Notes: generated by a model not told the origin, from the letters alone. Shown: positions 8,707-17,570, numbered from the stretch's first letter. The stretch: 64,000 nt of DNA from CALDTK01 sp965213735 (GCA_965213735.1 CBDCAB010000006.1:2480001-2544000); one strand, 5' to 3'. Program-made: numbers and translations.

Positions 8707-10066
8707 TGCACAGTATCTACCTCCGTCGACTCTCGCAGCTGGTGCATACGATGATGACTTGACCGACCTCACCTCCATACTCGAACGCGCATTGAAGCGC
8801 GCATGGGGCGCTAAGCACGTAGCTCCAGATGTAGAGCTGATAAGTGCTGAGGGCGCGGCTATGATGCGGAAGGCTGAAGAAGGTTTTGGACGCAAATTCA
8901 ATGATGTAGGTTACCGCGATCCTCACTTTTTCGTCCTCGCCAACCTTCAGTACAACAGCTACCTGCACGCCGCCTTCAAAAATTACAGCTTCAGCCACCA
9001 GCTGCAAGGGCTGCTTAAGGATGACAAAGGCAAAATCAGGAGCTACCAAGAGTTCGGGACAGCGGCGGGGTTGATTGTCGATAACTACTACAACTGGTGG
9101 CTGCGCGCCGAGTACGAGACAGCGGTAGGCACCGGCGAGATGGCTGCTAAGTGGCAGCAGTTTCAGAAGACTAAAAAGGCGCTACCCTTCCTAAAATACA
9201 GCTCCGTTGATAATGCAGGCGCGTGCGAGATGCACCGTGCACTCGATGGTATCGTAAAGCACATCGACGATCCGTTCTGGGATGTCCACTTTCCACTCAA
9301 CGGCTGGCGCTGCCGCTGCAAGGTAATCCAGCGCATGGTGCCACAAGCCGACAGTGGTATGCGCACTTCGGAAGAGCAGCACCCGCCTTCCTTCAGGCAT
9401 AATGCGGGCAAGACGGGTCGGTATTGGAAGGAGGGTATGGAGCCGTATAGGCCGCAGTGCTTGGACACTCAGCTCTTGAACTGCGATGCAGGGAAATACA
9501 CTAATGCAGCCGCGAAGGCTGAATGGGAAGCATACGACAAGAGGAAGTGGACAAAGCGACGTGCCGACCTGCATCCTGATGTTCAGCAGTACGCATGTGA
9601 AGCGGAATGGATCTTTCCTTCAGATGGCTACCTACTGGTGAGCGAGGGACACGAACTTCAACCCGTCAAACTTCAAGACAGTGAGGAGCTCAATATTGGC
9701 ATTCGCCTCGCGAAAGAGCGTGGTGAGCGTGTGCGTCTCGAAGACGAACGGGGTTTGGACACGCACTATGACAGCACCCGCAACGGTGTAGCGTGGGAGT
9801 TTAAAAATAGTAAGACAGGTTCTTCTGGCTCGGTCTTTTCACACCTGCGCCGTTCTCTGAAAGCTAGTAAAGTGCGTACGATAATTCAAATACCGCAAGC
9901 GATGAGAGGCGTTGCCCAGGCCGAAGCGGACATCATCAACTATATCAAGCGAAAGCGAGAGCAAAATACGCTAAGCGATCTTGATAAGATTATCGTAGAG
10001 TATTTCACGCCAGATGGCAAGTTGCATCTTAGAATACTCAATCTCATTACCGGCGTGTGGAAATAA
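8678..10066 (+). CDS. Stand-alone MuF-type polymorphic toxin (Mu gpF-like domain plus CdiA-C-like nuclease domain)
   Basis: 462 residues from a GTG. Residues about 30-215 resemble the Mu gpF/SPP1 gp7 phage head-morphogenesis family: VDNAGACEMHRALDG (about 177-191) and DPFWDVHFPLNGWRCRC (about 198-214) keep its Cys/His pattern. Residues about 330-450 resemble the CdiA C-terminal tRNase/PD-(D/E)xK-like toxin fold: NIGIRLAKERGERVRL, then D361/D365, NGVAWEFK (E374, K376), SLKASKVRTIIQI. Such fusions are described as polymorphic toxins of temperate phages and Bacteroidota; nuclease activity here is inferred. No portal, capsid or tail gene flanks it, and no immunity gene is evident. The first ten or so residues come from the heptamer repeat, so the natural N-terminus may be lost or start further in. 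Confidence 0.78.
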   Translation: MLGAGCWGLDAQYLPPSTLAAGAYDDDLTDLTSILERALKRAWGAKHVAPDVELISAEGAAMMRKAEEGFGRKFNDVGYRDPHFFVLANLQYNSYLHAAFKNYSFSHQLQGLLKDDKGKIRSYQEFGTAAGLIVDNYYNWWLRAEYETAVGTGEMAAKWQQFQKTKKALPFLKYSSVDNAGACEMHRALDGIVKHIDDPFWDVHFPLNGWRCRCKVIQRMVPQADSGMRTSEEQHPPSFRHNAGKTGRYWKEGMEPYRPQCLDTQLLNCDAGKYTNAAAKAEWEAYDKRKWTKRRADLHPDVQQYACEAEWIFPSDGYLLVSEGHELQPVKLQDSEELNIGIRLAKERGERVRLEDERGLDTHYDSTRNGVAWEFKNSKTGSSGSVFSHLRRSLKASKVRTIIQIPQAMRGVAQAEADIINYIKRKREQNTLSDLDKIIVEYFTPDGKLHLRILNLITGVWK

Positions 10067-10090
10067 CGTAGGGCCCCGAAGGGCCCTACG
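10067..10090 (+). terminator. Perfect 10-bp hairpin directly after the toxin stop codon
   Basis: CGTAGGGCCC, loop CGAA, GGGCCCTACG, starting at the base after TAA. It lacks a U tract, so it may be a 3' stabiliser or REP-like palindrome rather than a classical terminator. A second hairpin (ACACCC-TTGC-GGGTGT, 10099-10114) follows. Confidence 0.6.
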
Positions 10091-10114
10091 GCAAGCTAAC
10101 ACCCTTGCGGGTGT

Positions 10115-10446
10115 AGCGCTTAGTACAAATATACGCTAAAACACTGCCCCCAGTTCGCATAACCGAGAGGGGTAAATCAAATTATACACTCTCAAGTACT
10201 ATTTCTAAGCCTTCTCTTCCTACGCCCGCACCACATAGAGGCAGCATTGCCGCTCAAGCCAGTTTATCTCTGCGATGCTTCACTCGACGCGGACCCACAT
10301 CATGCGATCTCGGCACACCTTACAGCTCGCCGAGCTATTATCCTTGACTTTGTAGGCAAAGGACCTCATCTCAAAAGCTGCTAAATGCTTCATAAATGGC
10401 CTCGGCCGAGGAGGTCTAGCGGGGACGGCAGCTGTAAGGCGATGCC
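10115..10446. other. Gene-poor stretch after the toxin gene
   Basis: About 330 bp with no convincing plus-strand gene, hence no immunity gene in the expected place. It carries a short minus-strand remnant (10280-10393) and a palindromic patch near 10402-10412 (CTCGGCCGAG). Nothing else is recognised. Confidence 0.5.
10280..10393 (-). pseudogene. Possible remnant of a small CxxC protein
   Basis: A 37-residue minus-strand frame beginning MKHLAAFEMRSFAYK and containing SCKVCRDRMMWVRVE before a TGA. The reading continues in another frame (SIAEINWLERQCCLYVVRA, stop near 10220), as if a single-base shift broke a gene with two Cys pairs. The pattern loosely recalls small zinc-ribbon proteins of phages such as Mu Com, which would fit a neighbouring MuF gene. 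The identification is weak. Confidence 0.25.
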
Positions 10447-10929
10447 TTAATCATCTCCTAGTTCGCGTATGACACCATTATCGTCGATGCCAAGTCGAAT
10501 GGCAGAACTCGTGGCCGCACTTCCTAAATCAGCATCGAGCTCTATTTGGCCGCTGACGATGTAGACGATGCGATCTTCTGTAATGGTGGCAGCACTTTGA
10601 GTCACTTCCTCATCTACGATATAACTGCCTGCAATTACTCGATTCTCAACGGGATTGCCCTGCTTATCGAAGGTGGCCAGCCGATAGTGGTTGTGCAGCA
10701 AGCCAGCCTTCCAATAAACCACTGCTACATAATTCTTACTGCTAAACTTCAGGGCCGGAAGCACCTCCGTAAATTCGTCGAGCTCAGCTTCCATTGGCGC
10801 AATGAACTCCCCTACCAAGGCCTCGGGAAGTAACTGCGACTCCTCCTGAAACTCACGATAACTTAACTCGCCAAAATTGACCGGGAGCTTCGCCTTTGGG
10901 AACTTGTCAGTGAAGTCAGAAAATGCCAT
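10447..10929 (-). CDS. Hypothetical protein
   Basis: 160 residues from the ATG at 10927-10929 (MAFSDFTDKFPKAKLPVNFGELSY). A 66-codon in-frame upstream extension is basic, Pro-rich and overlaps the divergent promoter region, so I reject it. No signal peptide or membrane segment. The centre reads like beta-strands (NYVAVVYWKAGLLHNHYRLATFDKQGNPVENRVIAG), and the end is acidic (IRLGIDDNGVIRELGDD). No family is recognised. Divergently arranged with the S9 peptidase. A REP-like hairpin (ACCGCC-CGGA-GGCGGT) sits at 11042-11057 in the shared upstream region. Confidence 0.65.
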   Translation of the reverse strand: MAFSDFTDKFPKAKLPVNFGELSYREFQEESQLLPEALVGEFIAPMEAELDEFTEVLPALKFSSKNYVAVVYWKAGLLHNHYRLATFDKQGNPVENRVIAGSYIVDEEVTQSAATITEDRIVYIVSGQIELDADLGSAATSSAIRLGIDDNGVIRELGDD

Positions 10930-11168
10930 GTGACCTCGAACGCCTCGGCGCGGGGGAGGGTTCTTTGGTGCTTTTCTGAATGGTTGAGCGGATTTTTTCC
11001 GGGAGGATGCGGCTTTCTGTAGTCTTTGCTTGTGAAGCACCACCGCCCGGAGGCGGTCGAACGGCGCTGAGGCGTACCTGGTCGTGCTTGCCGGCAAACC
11101 TGTCGAAGATTTGCTTCGTTGTTTCACGAGAGCTTCATCTTAGTGCGCTCACCAAACAGACCCTCCTC

Positions 11169-13901
11169 ATGCTACGATCTTCACAACTACTTGTGGGAGC
11201 ATTTACTCTTCTCGCCACAGCAAATGTGACCATGGCCCAAACGGACACGCCCGAACTCGTTCCTGCTCAAATCAGCTATAGTGGCGAGCTGCCACCGCTG
11301 ATCGACCGAGCGCTACTTTTTGACGATCCGGCTATCTCCGGCGGACAGATATCTCCCGACGGCAAGTACCTCACCTTCATGAAGCCTTACAATGGCGAGC
11401 GGAACGTTTGGGTAAAAGGTATCGATGAGCCCTTCGATGCGGCACGCCCACTTACCGCGCTCGACCGCCCCGTGCCCGGATATTTCTGGACCCACGACTC
11501 TAAGCAGGTATTATTTGTACAAGATGCTAAGGGTGATGAAAATTATCATGTCTATGCCGTCGACCCTTCACCCGGCGCCGAACTCAGCAATGACCAAGTA
11601 CCTGAGCCAAGAGCGCTGACGAGTGGCGACGGCGTACGCGCTATGATCGTAGACGTGCCGCGCAGCAAGCCAGGCACTATCTACGTTGGCCTCAACGATC
11701 GTGATCCAGCCTACCACGACCTATACGCCGTTGATATCGCTACGGGCAACAAAGAATTGCTCTACGAAAACAAAGACCAAGTCTCGAGCTACGTTTTTGA
11801 TCATGAAGGCAACATGCGGCTCGCTACGAAGAGCAGCGAAGACGGCGGCACCGAAATCTACCGCGTTGGTGAAGGCCAGGTTTTGACGAAAGTCTACAGC
11901 TGCAATGTGGAGGAAAGTTGCTACCCGTCGGGATTTACCAAGGATAACCAACACGTCTATCTGGTTTCTAATAAAGGCAACGTCGACAAAACCGAGCTAC
12001 TCAAGTTTAACCCGCAAGCAGGCACGACCGAACTCATCGAGCGAGATCCTAAAGGAAAAGTGGACTTTGGATCGGTAATCACCTCCGACAAAACGCACGA
12101 GTTGCTCGGTACCACCTACACCGGCGACAAGCAGCGCATCTATTGGAAAGACAAAGGCTGGGAGGCCGACTACGAATACCTCAAATCCACGCTCGGCGAT
12201 GTCGAAGTAGGTTTTGGATCAAGTACTGCCGACGAGCGCAAGTTCATCGTCTACGCAAGCTCGGACATCGACCCAGGCACCGCCTACGTGTTTGATCGTG
12301 ACACACGCAAACTCGACAAATTCTATACCCTCAGACCCGAGCTGAAGGCCGACATGCTGGCTGAGATGAAGCCTATCCGCTATAAATCGAAGGATGGGTT
12401 AGAAATACCTGCTTACCTCACATTGCCTAAAGGCGTCGAGGCGAAAAATCTGCCTGTGGTTATGTTTATACACGGTGGGCCCTGGTCACGTGACGGTTGG
12501 GGATTTCATCCATATGCTCAATTTTGGGCCAACCGCGGCTACGCTGTACTCCAGCCTAACTTCCGATCTTCGACGGGTTTTGGAAAGGCTTTCCTCAACG
12601 CAGGCAACGGCGAGTGGGGCAAACTCATGCAGGACGACATCACGGCCGGCGTCGAGCACCTCATCAAGGAGGGCATCGCCGATCCCAACCGGGTAGGTAT
12701 CATGGGCGGTAGTTATGGTGGCTACGCTACCCTGGCGGGCCTGGCTTTTACCCCCGATACCTACGCCGCGGGAGTGAGCATCGTAGGTCCGAGCAATCTA
12801 ATCACGTTGCTCAACTCCATCCCGGCATACTGGGCGAGTTTTAAAAAACAAATGCACACGCGCATGGCCGATCCTGCAACCGAGGAGGGCCAGGCTTGGC
12901 TGCGCGAACGTAGCCCGCTCAATTCCGCTACCAAGATCGACGATCCGCTGCTCGTGGTGCAGGGCGCTAACGATCCACGCGTCAAGCAGGCTGAAAGCGA
13001 TCAAATCGTGGTTGCCCTGCGCGATCTGAATCGACCAGTTGAATACATTGTCGCTCCGGATGAAGGCCACGGCTTCCGTCGACCTGAGAACAACATGGCG
13101 ATGATTGCTGCTTCAGAGCGCTTTTTTGGGAAGCACCTCGGAGGTCGTCATCAGCGTGATATGCCGCAGGATGTTGCCGATCGCCTGGCTGAAATTACCG
13201 TAGATCCTGCCACGGTAGAGTTAGCAGTAGCTCCATCGGAAGCAGATATGCGAGCTGCGCGGCCGATGCCGGTGCGCTCCTTGACGCCAGGTGAGCATCG
13301 CTACAAAATCACCATGTCGATGATGGGCCAAGACATGGAAATGGACGTTACCGAGACAATCGAAACTAGTGCAAACGGTTACGTCGTGACCCAGCGCATG
13401 AAGTCACCAATGGGGGAGGCTTCCGACCAGGTGACACTTAGTAAGGAAGGGCTTTCGCCAAAACAACGCAAGGCTACACAAGGTCCTATGGTCATCGAGT
13501 TGACTTACCCGAAAGGTGCCGTAAAAGGTTCGATGAACATGGGTGGTCAAGAAATGCCTGTTGATGTTTCAGTAGATGGAGATCTATTTACAGACGGTGC
13601 TGCTGAGGCTGTCTCGATTGCCAGCTTACCGCTCAAAGAAGGATACTCGACGATGCTCCGAGGCTTTGATGCGCAAGCGCAGTCGGGGGTATTGAAGCGG
13701 CTCGAAGTGACTGGAACCGAAACGGTGACCGTGCCAGCTGCGAGCGCTGAGGCGTGGAAGGTGGAGGTACGCCCTGCCGACGGATCGGCAGGTGAGCAGA
13801 TCTACTACATCGAGAAAGCTGCGCCACACCGAGTCTTGAAGATTACCTCCGTGATTCCGGCCATGAATGGAGCGAGCACCGAGCAAGTATTGGTGGAATA
13901 G
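11169..13901 (+). CDS. S9-family prolyl-oligopeptidase-type peptidase with an extra C-terminal domain
   Basis: 910 residues from ATG 11169, which begins a clear signal peptide (MLRSSQLLVGAFTLLATANVTMAQ). A beta-propeller-like region (about 50-400) precedes the alpha/beta-hydrolase domain: nucleophile Ser515 in GGSYGGYA, Asp602 in GANDPRVK, His634 in DEGHGF. This matches acylaminoacyl/dipeptidyl peptidases acting in the periplasm. After the catalytic domain (about 660) an additional segment of roughly 250 residues follows (MPVRSLTPGEHRYKITMSMM ... YYIEKAAPHRVLKI) that looks like a beta-rich DUF3108-type domain. A shorter S9 enzyme would end near residue 660, so this is an unusual fusion. It carries one exact 14-mer repeat (13451). 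Confidence 0.9.
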   Translation: MLRSSQLLVGAFTLLATANVTMAQTDTPELVPAQISYSGELPPLIDRALLFDDPAISGGQISPDGKYLTFMKPYNGERNVWVKGIDEPFDAARPLTALDRPVPGYFWTHDSKQVLFVQDAKGDENYHVYAVDPSPGAELSNDQVPEPRALTSGDGVRAMIVDVPRSKPGTIYVGLNDRDPAYHDLYAVDIATGNKELLYENKDQVSSYVFDHEGNMRLATKSSEDGGTEIYRVGEGQVLTKVYSCNVEESCYPSGFTKDNQHVYLVSNKGNVDKTELLKFNPQAGTTELIERDPKGKVDFGSVITSDKTHELLGTTYTGDKQRIYWKDKGWEADYEYLKSTLGDVEVGFGSSTADERKFIVYASSDIDPGTAYVFDRDTRKLDKFYTLRPELKADMLAEMKPIRYKSKDGLEIPAYLTLPKGVEAKNLPVVMFIHGGPWSRDGWGFHPYAQFWANRGYAVLQPNFRSSTGFGKAFLNAGNGEWGKLMQDDITAGVEHLIKEGIADPNRVGIMGGSYGGYATLAGLAFTPDTYAAGVSIVGPSNLITLLNSIPAYWASFKKQMHTRMADPATEEGQAWLRERSPLNSATKIDDPLLVVQGANDPRVKQAESDQIVVALRDLNRPVEYIVAPDEGHGFRRPENNMAMIAASERFFGKHLGGRHQRDMPQDVADRLAEITVDPATVELAVAPSEADMRAARPMPVRSLTPGEHRYKITMSMMGQDMEMDVTETIETSANGYVVTQRMKSPMGEASDQVTLSKEGLSPKQRKATQGPMVIELTYPKGAVKGSMNMGGQEMPVDVSVDGDLFTDGAAEAVSIASLPLKEGYSTMLRGFDAQAQSGVLKRLEVTGTETVTVPAASAEAWKVEVRPADGSAGEQIYYIEKAAPHRVLKITSVIPAMNGASTEQVLVE
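13451..13464 (-). repeat. GTTTTGGCGAAAGC 14-mer, copy 4
   Basis: Exact minus-strand copy in the C-terminal part of the S9 peptidase gene (plus strand reads LSPKQ). Confidence 0.8.
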
Positions 13902-13928
13902 CCGCTGCTCATTTCTTAAATAGGTGAT

Positions 13929-13963
13929 TTGCCCTCTGCCGCCATTTATGCTGCAGGGGGCAA
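13929..13963 (+). terminator. Stem-loop terminator of the S9 peptidase gene
   Basis: TTGCCCTCTGC pairs with GCAGGGGGCAA (11 bp with one G-T pair, 13-base loop), 27 bp after the stop codon, followed by a T-rich stretch (ttgcttttcgccttt). Confidence 0.6.
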
Positions 13964-14046
13964 TTGCTTTTCGCCTTTAGGTGCAGCTTAACGCATAGCA
14001 ATAGAAATTTAAGCCGCATTTGGGAATCTACTGTGCTTAGTTCGTC

Positions 14047-14054
14047 TACATTTG
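14047..14054 (+). promoter_or_regulatory. Bacteroidota -7 box TACATTTG
   Basis: Exact match to TAnnTTTG four bases before the lipoprotein ATG. A TTTG lies at 14019-14022, although the 24-bp spacing is longer than usual. If used, the transcript would be almost leaderless. Confidence 0.3.
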
Positions 14055-14058
14055 ATCA

Positions 14059-14670
14059 ATGCTTAGACTCTTAATTGTTGCGTTCAGCTTGCTCATGTTG
14101 TCGGCTTGCGCCAAAGTTTATACTGCCCCCGATGCAAGGCAGGCGATTAGGAAGCACCAGGTTCTCGCCGTCATCCCTCCCAAAGTGTCTATCGCAGCTA
14201 GTCGAAAAGTAAGTGCGGAAGCCATCGCCCGACAGCAAGAGCTAGAGTCTGAAAATTTTCAGCGAGAGATTGCCGCCTGGTTGCTTAAGCGCAAACAGCA
14301 GAACCGCCTAGTTGTCGATATTCAAGAAACCGATAAGACCTACGCCTTACTTGAAAGGAACGGGTATTTTGAAGAAGGTCGCAAAACACCACAGGAATTA
14401 ATCGACCTGCTTGGAGTGGATGCGATTATCACTAGTAATATTTCGATGGCAAAGCCGATGTCCACCGGAGTAGCCATAGCTGCTGCTATTTTGGTGGGGT
14501 ATTCAAATACGAATACGATCGGAGCTTCCATGGTACTTTATGACACCGATGGTTCACGGTTGTGGACCTACGACCATAGTGTGCAGGGAGGCCTCGGTAG
14601 TACCACCGCCACTGTCACCAATGCCCTGATGCGCAACGCCAGCAAGAAGCTGCCGTACATCATCCGCTAG
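14059..14670 (+). CDS. Putative lipoprotein
   Basis: 203 residues. Signal peptide with lipobox LSAC (Cys17), so lipidated and attached to the outer or inner membrane. Next come a helical region (VSAEAIARQQELESENFQREIAAWLLKRKQQ) and a segment PQELIDLLGVDAIITSNISMAKPMS, a layout seen in small Bacteroidota envelope lipoproteins that bind or sense the periplasm. A Gly/Ala-rich hydrophobic patch (VAIAAAILVGYSN) lies near residue 140. No precise family assigned. It lies 168 bp before the sdh operon on the same strand and is probably transcribed separately. Confidence 0.7.
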   Translation: MLRLLIVAFSLLMLSACAKVYTAPDARQAIRKHQVLAVIPPKVSIAASRKVSAEAIARQQELESENFQREIAAWLLKRKQQNRLVVDIQETDKTYALLERNGYFEEGRKTPQELIDLLGVDAIITSNISMAKPMSTGVAIAAAILVGYSNTNTIGASMVLYDTDGSRLWTYDHSVQGGLGSTTATVTNALMRNASKKLPYIIR

Positions 14671-14838
14671 CGCATATGAGACAAAGCGCCGTCGATGCCC
14701 CCTCGCACGGCGCGAGAAGAGGCAGTTGCTCTAGACCAATTCCAAATAGAACACGGCGTTTCCCAAAGCGAAGCTCGTGTGTTCCCTTTACTCTGCCAGC
14801 AAAAGTTACTTTCGCCGCACACCGCTACCCGCGCACGC

Positions 14839-15558
14839 ATGGATTGGTTCATTCGCTTTATCACTTCGAGTATCGGCCAAAAGGTCGTGATGAGCTTTAC
14901 CGGGCTCTTTCTCATCTCCTTTCTCGCCGTTCACCTCATCGGCAACCTCCAGCTCCTGGTAGCTGATGAAGGTCAAGCATTTAATGAGTACGCCTACTTC
15001 ATGACTTCCAATCCACTCATCGGAGGCTTGAGCTATGGCTTGTACGCTGGGTTTTTACTCCACGCCATCCAAGGTTTGGCACTCTGGTACCGCAACCGCC
15101 AAGCTCGGGGCTCCCAGCGCTACGCCGTACAGCATATTCACACTGCCTCCAAGCACGCTCCAGCACGATCGAGTTCACATATGGCGCTGCTCGGCACGCT
15201 TATCCTCGTATTTCTAGGCATCCACATGGGAGACTTCTGGTACTCCATGAAATTCACTGATGAGATTGAGACCTTAACCTATGCCGCTGGCGGAGGAATG
15301 GCCGTAAAAAACCTCTACTGGAAGGTCTCACAAAGTTTCTCGCAGTGGTGGATCGTGCTCATCTACGTCGTGTCCATGGTAGTGCTTGCTTTTCACCTCT
15401 TGCACGGGTTCTGGAGTGCCTTCCAAACCCTAGGACTCAACCACCGCAAGTACACTCCGCTCATTAAAGCGCTCGGCGCCATCTATTCGATCGTCGTTCC
15501 CTTGCTGTTTGCGGTTATTCCAGTTTACATGTACCTCAAGCTAAACGCGATCCTGTAA
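14839..15558 (+). CDS. sdhC: Succinate dehydrogenase cytochrome b subunit
   Basis: 239 residues, the single-subunit b558 (SdhC) type found in Bacteroidota, with five predicted membrane helices. Anchors SdhAB to the inner membrane and passes electrons to menaquinone through haem. Seen: SSIGQKVVMSFTGLFLISFLAVHLIGN with a candidate haem His, LLHAIQGLALWYRNRQAR, LVFLGIHMGDFWYS and VLAFHLLHGFWSAFQTLG. I chose ATG 14839 (MDWFIRFITSS); a 48-codon upstream extension has no family likeness. First gene of the sdhCAB operon. Confidence 0.9.
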   Translation: MDWFIRFITSSIGQKVVMSFTGLFLISFLAVHLIGNLQLLVADEGQAFNEYAYFMTSNPLIGGLSYGLYAGFLLHAIQGLALWYRNRQARGSQRYAVQHIHTASKHAPARSSSHMALLGTLILVFLGIHMGDFWYSMKFTDEIETLTYAAGGGMAVKNLYWKVSQSFSQWWIVLIYVVSMVVLAFHLLHGFWSAFQTLGLNHRKYTPLIKALGAIYSIVVPLLFAVIPVYMYLKLNAIL

Positions 15559-15570
15559 CAGCCAATTTGG

Positions 15571-15584
15571 GTTTTGGCGAAAGC
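15571..15584 (+). repeat. GTTTTGGCGAAAGC 14-mer, copy 5 (intergenic)
   Basis: The only exact copy outside a coding region. It lies between sdhC and sdhA in the context AATTTGG-motif-TGAACC, resembling the class-B copy upstream of gcvT. Confidence 0.8.
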
Positions 15585-15638
15585 TGAACCAACATAAGCC
15601 TAGCCTTAACTGTCCTTTACACACCTACTCACAGCACC

Positions 15639-17561
15639 ATGAAGCTCGATGCACACGAACCCGCAGGAACACTTACCGAAAAGTGGAAGACCTTCAAGGG
15701 GACTGGACCGCTTGTAGCACCTGGCAACAAACGCCGCATCGAAATTATCATCGTCGGCACCGGATTGGCAGGAGGCGCAGCCGCAGCTACCCTCGCCGAA
15801 CAAGGCTATAAAGTTAAAGTCTTCACCTTTCATGACTCGCCTCGGCGGGCACACTCCATTGCCGCACAGGGAGGAATTAATGCCGCCAAAAACTACCAAA
15901 ACGACGGCGACTCCGTCTATCGGCTTTTCTACGACACTATTAAAGGTGGCGACTACCGCTCGCGTGAATCAAACGTGTACCGCCTCGCCGAAGTAAGTGC
16001 CAACATCATCGATCAGTGCGTGGCACAAGGGGTGCCCTTCGCCAGAGATTACGGTGGACTACTAGACAATCGCTCCTTCGGGGGCGTACAAGTGAGCCGC
16101 ACCTTTTACGCACGTGGCCAAACCGGGCAGCAATTGCTCATTGGCGCCTACCAATCTCTTAGCCGCCAAATCGCCGCTGGCAATGTGATCCTATTTAACC
16201 GCCACGAAATGGTGGATGTGGTGAAAGTAGATGGTGTGGCTAGAGGCATCATCGCGCGCAACCTCATAACAGGTGAAATCGAACGCCACGGCGCGCACTG
16301 TGTCATTCTCGGCACTGGCGGCTACGGCAACGTGTTCTACCTGAGCACTAACGCCATGAACTCCAATGCCTCGGCCGCATGGCGTGCGCACAAGCGAGGA
16401 GCATACATGGCCAATCCATGTTTTACGCAAATCCACCCTACCTGCATTCCCGTCTCCGGTGAGTATCAATCCAAACTTACTCTTATGTCGGAGTCGCTGC
16501 GCAACGACGGCAGGGTGTGGGTGCCCAAAGAAAAAGCGGATACTCAAAAGCATCCCAACGAGCTTTCCGAAGCGCAACGCGATTACTACCTCGAGCGGAT
16601 ATATCCTGCTTTTGGCAACCTCGTGCCCCGAGATGTGGCTTCACGCGCAGCTAAGTATGTGTGCGATGAAGGCCGCGGAGTAGGTGATACTGGCCTGGCC
16701 GTCTACCTCGATTTCGCAGATGCCATCAACAGACTCGGAGAGGATACCGTACGCTCCCGCTATGGCAACCTCTTCGAGATGTACGAGAAGATCACGGGCG
16801 AAAACCCATACAAACAGCCGATGCGCATCTACCCTGCTGTACACTACACGATGGGCGGGCTGTGGGTAGACTATAATCTTCAGACGACCATACCCGGACT
16901 ATTCGCCGCAGGGGAAGCAAACTTTTCCGACCACGGTGCCAACAGACTCGGTGCCTCGGCGCTAATGCAAGGACTCGCTGATGGCTATTTTGTGCTGCCG
17001 TACACGATTGCCACGTTCCTTTCTAAAGAAATTAGGACGCCACAAATAGATACTAATCTGCCTGCATTTATCGAGGCTGAGGCTGAGGTAAAAGGACGCA
17101 TTCAGCAGCTACTGAGCGTACAAGGCAAGCAATCTACTGAGAGCTTCCACCGCCGCCTCGGTAAGATAATGTGGGACTACTGCGGCATGTCGCGCAAAGC
17201 CGAGGGACTGACAAAGGCAAAGGGCATGATTCGCGAACTGCGGCAAGAGTTTTACCGCGATGTCTTTGTGCCGGGAAGCAACGAGGAGTACAACCCGGAG
17301 TTAGAAAAAGCACTACGGGTAGCTGACTTCCTCGAGCTGGGCGAACTCATGTGCGAGGATGCGCTCAACCGCGATGAAAGTTGCGGCGGGCACTTCCGGG
17401 AGGAATATCAAACTGAAGACGGGGAAGCGCTGCGTCGCGATGATGAATTCGCCTACGTCGCCGCCTGGGAAATGTCTGATCCCAAACAGGTGACGTGGAC
17501 GCTCAACAAAGAAGAACTGGATTTTCAGAACGTCGAACTCAAAACACGCAGCTACAAGTAA
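15639..17561 (+). CDS. sdhA: Succinate dehydrogenase/fumarate reductase flavoprotein subunit
   Basis: 640 residues. Oxidises succinate to fumarate with covalently bound FAD in complex II. Seen: FAD-binding IIIVGTGLAGGAAAATLAEQG, the flavinylation region RRAHSIAAQGGINAAKNY, substrate-binding HPTCIPVSGEYQSKLTLMSE, the active-site Arg region RIYPAVHYTMGGLWVD, and GLFAAGEANFSDHGANRLGA. It starts 80 bp after sdhC and ends 9 bp before sdhB. Length and motif order are normal for the Bacteroidota type. Confidence 0.96.
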   Translation: MKLDAHEPAGTLTEKWKTFKGTGPLVAPGNKRRIEIIIVGTGLAGGAAAATLAEQGYKVKVFTFHDSPRRAHSIAAQGGINAAKNYQNDGDSVYRLFYDTIKGGDYRSRESNVYRLAEVSANIIDQCVAQGVPFARDYGGLLDNRSFGGVQVSRTFYARGQTGQQLLIGAYQSLSRQIAAGNVILFNRHEMVDVVKVDGVARGIIARNLITGEIERHGAHCVILGTGGYGNVFYLSTNAMNSNASAAWRAHKRGAYMANPCFTQIHPTCIPVSGEYQSKLTLMSESLRNDGRVWVPKEKADTQKHPNELSEAQRDYYLERIYPAFGNLVPRDVASRAAKYVCDEGRGVGDTGLAVYLDFADAINRLGEDTVRSRYGNLFEMYEKITGENPYKQPMRIYPAVHYTMGGLWVDYNLQTTIPGLFAAGEANFSDHGANRLGASALMQGLADGYFVLPYTIATFLSKEIRTPQIDTNLPAFIEAEAEVKGRIQQLLSVQGKQSTESFHRRLGKIMWDYCGMSRKAEGLTKAKGMIRELRQEFYRDVFVPGSNEEYNPELEKALRVADFLELGELMCEDALNRDESCGGHFREEYQTEDGEALRRDDEFAYVAAWEMSDPKQVTWTLNKEELDFQNVELKTRSYK

Positions 17562-17570
17562 CCATCTGCA

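Noticed and set aside
10930..11168. N-terminal extensions of both divergent genes at this locus
   Set aside because: Both extensions read through the shared upstream region and the REP-like hairpin. The signal peptide of the peptidase and the family-like start of the other protein lie inside.
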